NCBI GenBank assembly: GCA_903930085.1
Contig: CAIYXD010000052.1
Coordinates: forward strand, 1 to 5,577
Origin: an uncultured Flavobacteriia bacterium
GTDB taxonomy: Bacteria; Bacteroidota; Bacteroidia; Flavobacteriales_D; Crocinitomicaceae
Length of the DNA: 5,577 nt
Direction: 5' to 3'
A model generated the notes under the pieces. The model was not told the DNA's origin, searched no databases, and worked only from the letters and a program-made list of their open reading frames with translations. This document shows, one piece after another, positions 4,820 to 5,577 of the stretch. The position numbers and the translations under genes were made by a program. How positions within the stretch are numbered: the first letter of the stretch is position 1; each line of letters starts with the position of its first letter.

Positions 4820-5577
4820 GTGTTAAAACAAAATTATTATACCATCGTATTTCTGATAATTATTGCTTCGCTTTCTGCAAGCTGTAAAAAGTCGAACTTA
4901 CTTTCCAAAGGTAACTTAAGTTTTTCAGTTGACACATTGGTATTTGATACCGTTTTCACCACAATTGGTTCTACTACACAACAATTTAAAATCTACAATA
5001 AAGAAAATAAAACGGTTCAAATTGAAGAAATCCAATTAATGGGAGGCGCGGATTCACCTTTTAGAATCAATATGGATGGATTGATGGGGACAGAATTTTC
5101 TAAAATTGAATTAGAAGGGAAAGATAGCTTATTCACTTTCGTGGAAGTAACGTTGGATATAAACAGCCAAAATTCTCCGCTGATTATAGAAGATTCCATT
5201 CGATTTAGAACAAATGGTGTGGATCAATATGTGAAACTTGCCGTTTGGGGACAAGATGCTTATTTTCACTACAAAGATTTAAATGACGATATTAGTAATC
5301 CTTGGTTTAACGATAAACCTCATGTTGTTTATGGTTACGCAGCAATAGATTCCGCAAAAACGTTAACTATTCCAGCTGGAACAGACATTTACTTACACAA
5401 AAACGCATTGTTATATGTGTACAAAGGAACACTCAACATCGAAGGAAGTTTGGGCAACGAAGTAACCTTTCAAGGCGACCGACTAGAAAGTTTATACGAT
5501 AACGTTGCTGGTCAATATTATGGAATCTATTTTCAAGAGGCGCGACCATCCAAAATTAATTATGCGATTATAAAAAA
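4820..5577 (+). CDS. Lipoprotein with Ig-like domain and right-handed beta-helix, 5' part, cut by the window edge
   Basis: The frame is open from GTG at 4820 to the window edge (252 codons), and the upstream frame stops at 4799. The N-terminus MLKQNYYTIVFLIIIASLSA leads to SCKKS, a lipoprotein signal with Cys22 as the predicted lipidated residue. The following residues are basic rather than the acidic run seen in Bacteroidota surface-export signals, so a periplasm-facing location is more likely. Residues about 33-145 resemble an Ig-like DUF1573-type domain (VDTLVFDTVFTTIGS, 37-51, and a strand-rich stretch to VKLAVWGQDA). From about 168 (VVYGYAAIDSAKTLTIPAG) a parallel beta-helix begins, with GTLNIEGSLGNEVTFQGDRL and then INYAIIK at the edge. 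From memory this matches a common flavobacterial protein of about 500 residues with no assigned function. It is divergent from rpmE2. Confidence 0.85.
   Translation, partial: MLKQNYYTIVFLIIIASLSASCKKSNLLSKGNLSFSVDTLVFDTVFTTIGSTTQQFKIYNKENKTVQIEEIQLMGGADSPFRINMDGLMGTEFSKIELEGKDSLFTFVEVTLDINSQNSPLIIEDSIRFRTNGVDQYVKLAVWGQDAYFHYKDLNDDISNPWFNDKPHVVYGYAAIDSAKTLTIPAGTDIYLHKNALLYVYKGTLNIEGSLGNEVTFQGDRLESLYDNVAGQYYGIYFQEARPSKINYAIIK

Noticed and set aside
5017..5199. A 60-codon minus-strand frame opposite the plus-strand lipoprotein
   Set aside because: It is antisense to a coding sequence with a clear lipoprotein signal and family resemblance, and has no features of its own.

Overview
The window looks like chromosomal DNA of a Bacteroidota bacterium, most likely a member of Flavobacteriales. 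The evidence is AT-rich DNA, weak or absent Shine-Dalgarno sequences, four matches to the Bacteroidota -7 promoter element TAnnTTTG just upstream of genes, a type B ribosomal protein L31 (RpmE2), a WG-repeat envelope protein, a TonB-like protein, and a lipoprotein of a type I recall as common in Flavobacteriia. A closer placement near Fluviicola/Crocinitomicaceae is only an impression from the protein sequences.

Layout. Five genes lie on the minus strand. Read in their own direction they are rpmE2 (4647-4393, followed by an intrinsic terminator at 4370-4338), then a secreted TPR-like/WG-repeat protein (4265-2148), a TonB-like single-pass membrane protein (2155-1385), an AAC(3)-family acetyltransferase-like protein (1383-496), and the first 144 codons of menB (434 to the left edge). 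On the plus strand, diverging from rpmE2, is the first half of a lipoprotein with an Ig-like domain followed by a right-handed beta-helix (4820 to the right edge). No gap between genes exceeds 300 bases. The largest, 172 bases at 4648-4819, holds two divergent promoter candidates and two imperfect inverted repeats.

How the genes relate. The WG-repeat and TonB-like genes overlap by 8 bases, and the acetyltransferase-like gene starts one base after the TonB-like stop. These three are therefore very probably one translationally coupled transcript. The WG and TonB-like products both belong in the envelope and may work together. menB (menaquinone synthesis) lies 61 bases further on and has its own promoter candidate, so it may be read both through the operon and alone. 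rpmE2 is a separate terminated unit.

The window is mostly ordinary housekeeping and envelope genes. I see no mobile element, CRISPR array, defence system, tRNA or rRNA. The points most worth a second look are the coupled WG/TonB pair, the loss of a normally conserved His in the acetyltransferase-like protein, a CPSC motif at an unusual place in the type B L31, a possible leader hairpin before rpmE2, and a possible leaderless GTG start for the WG gene.
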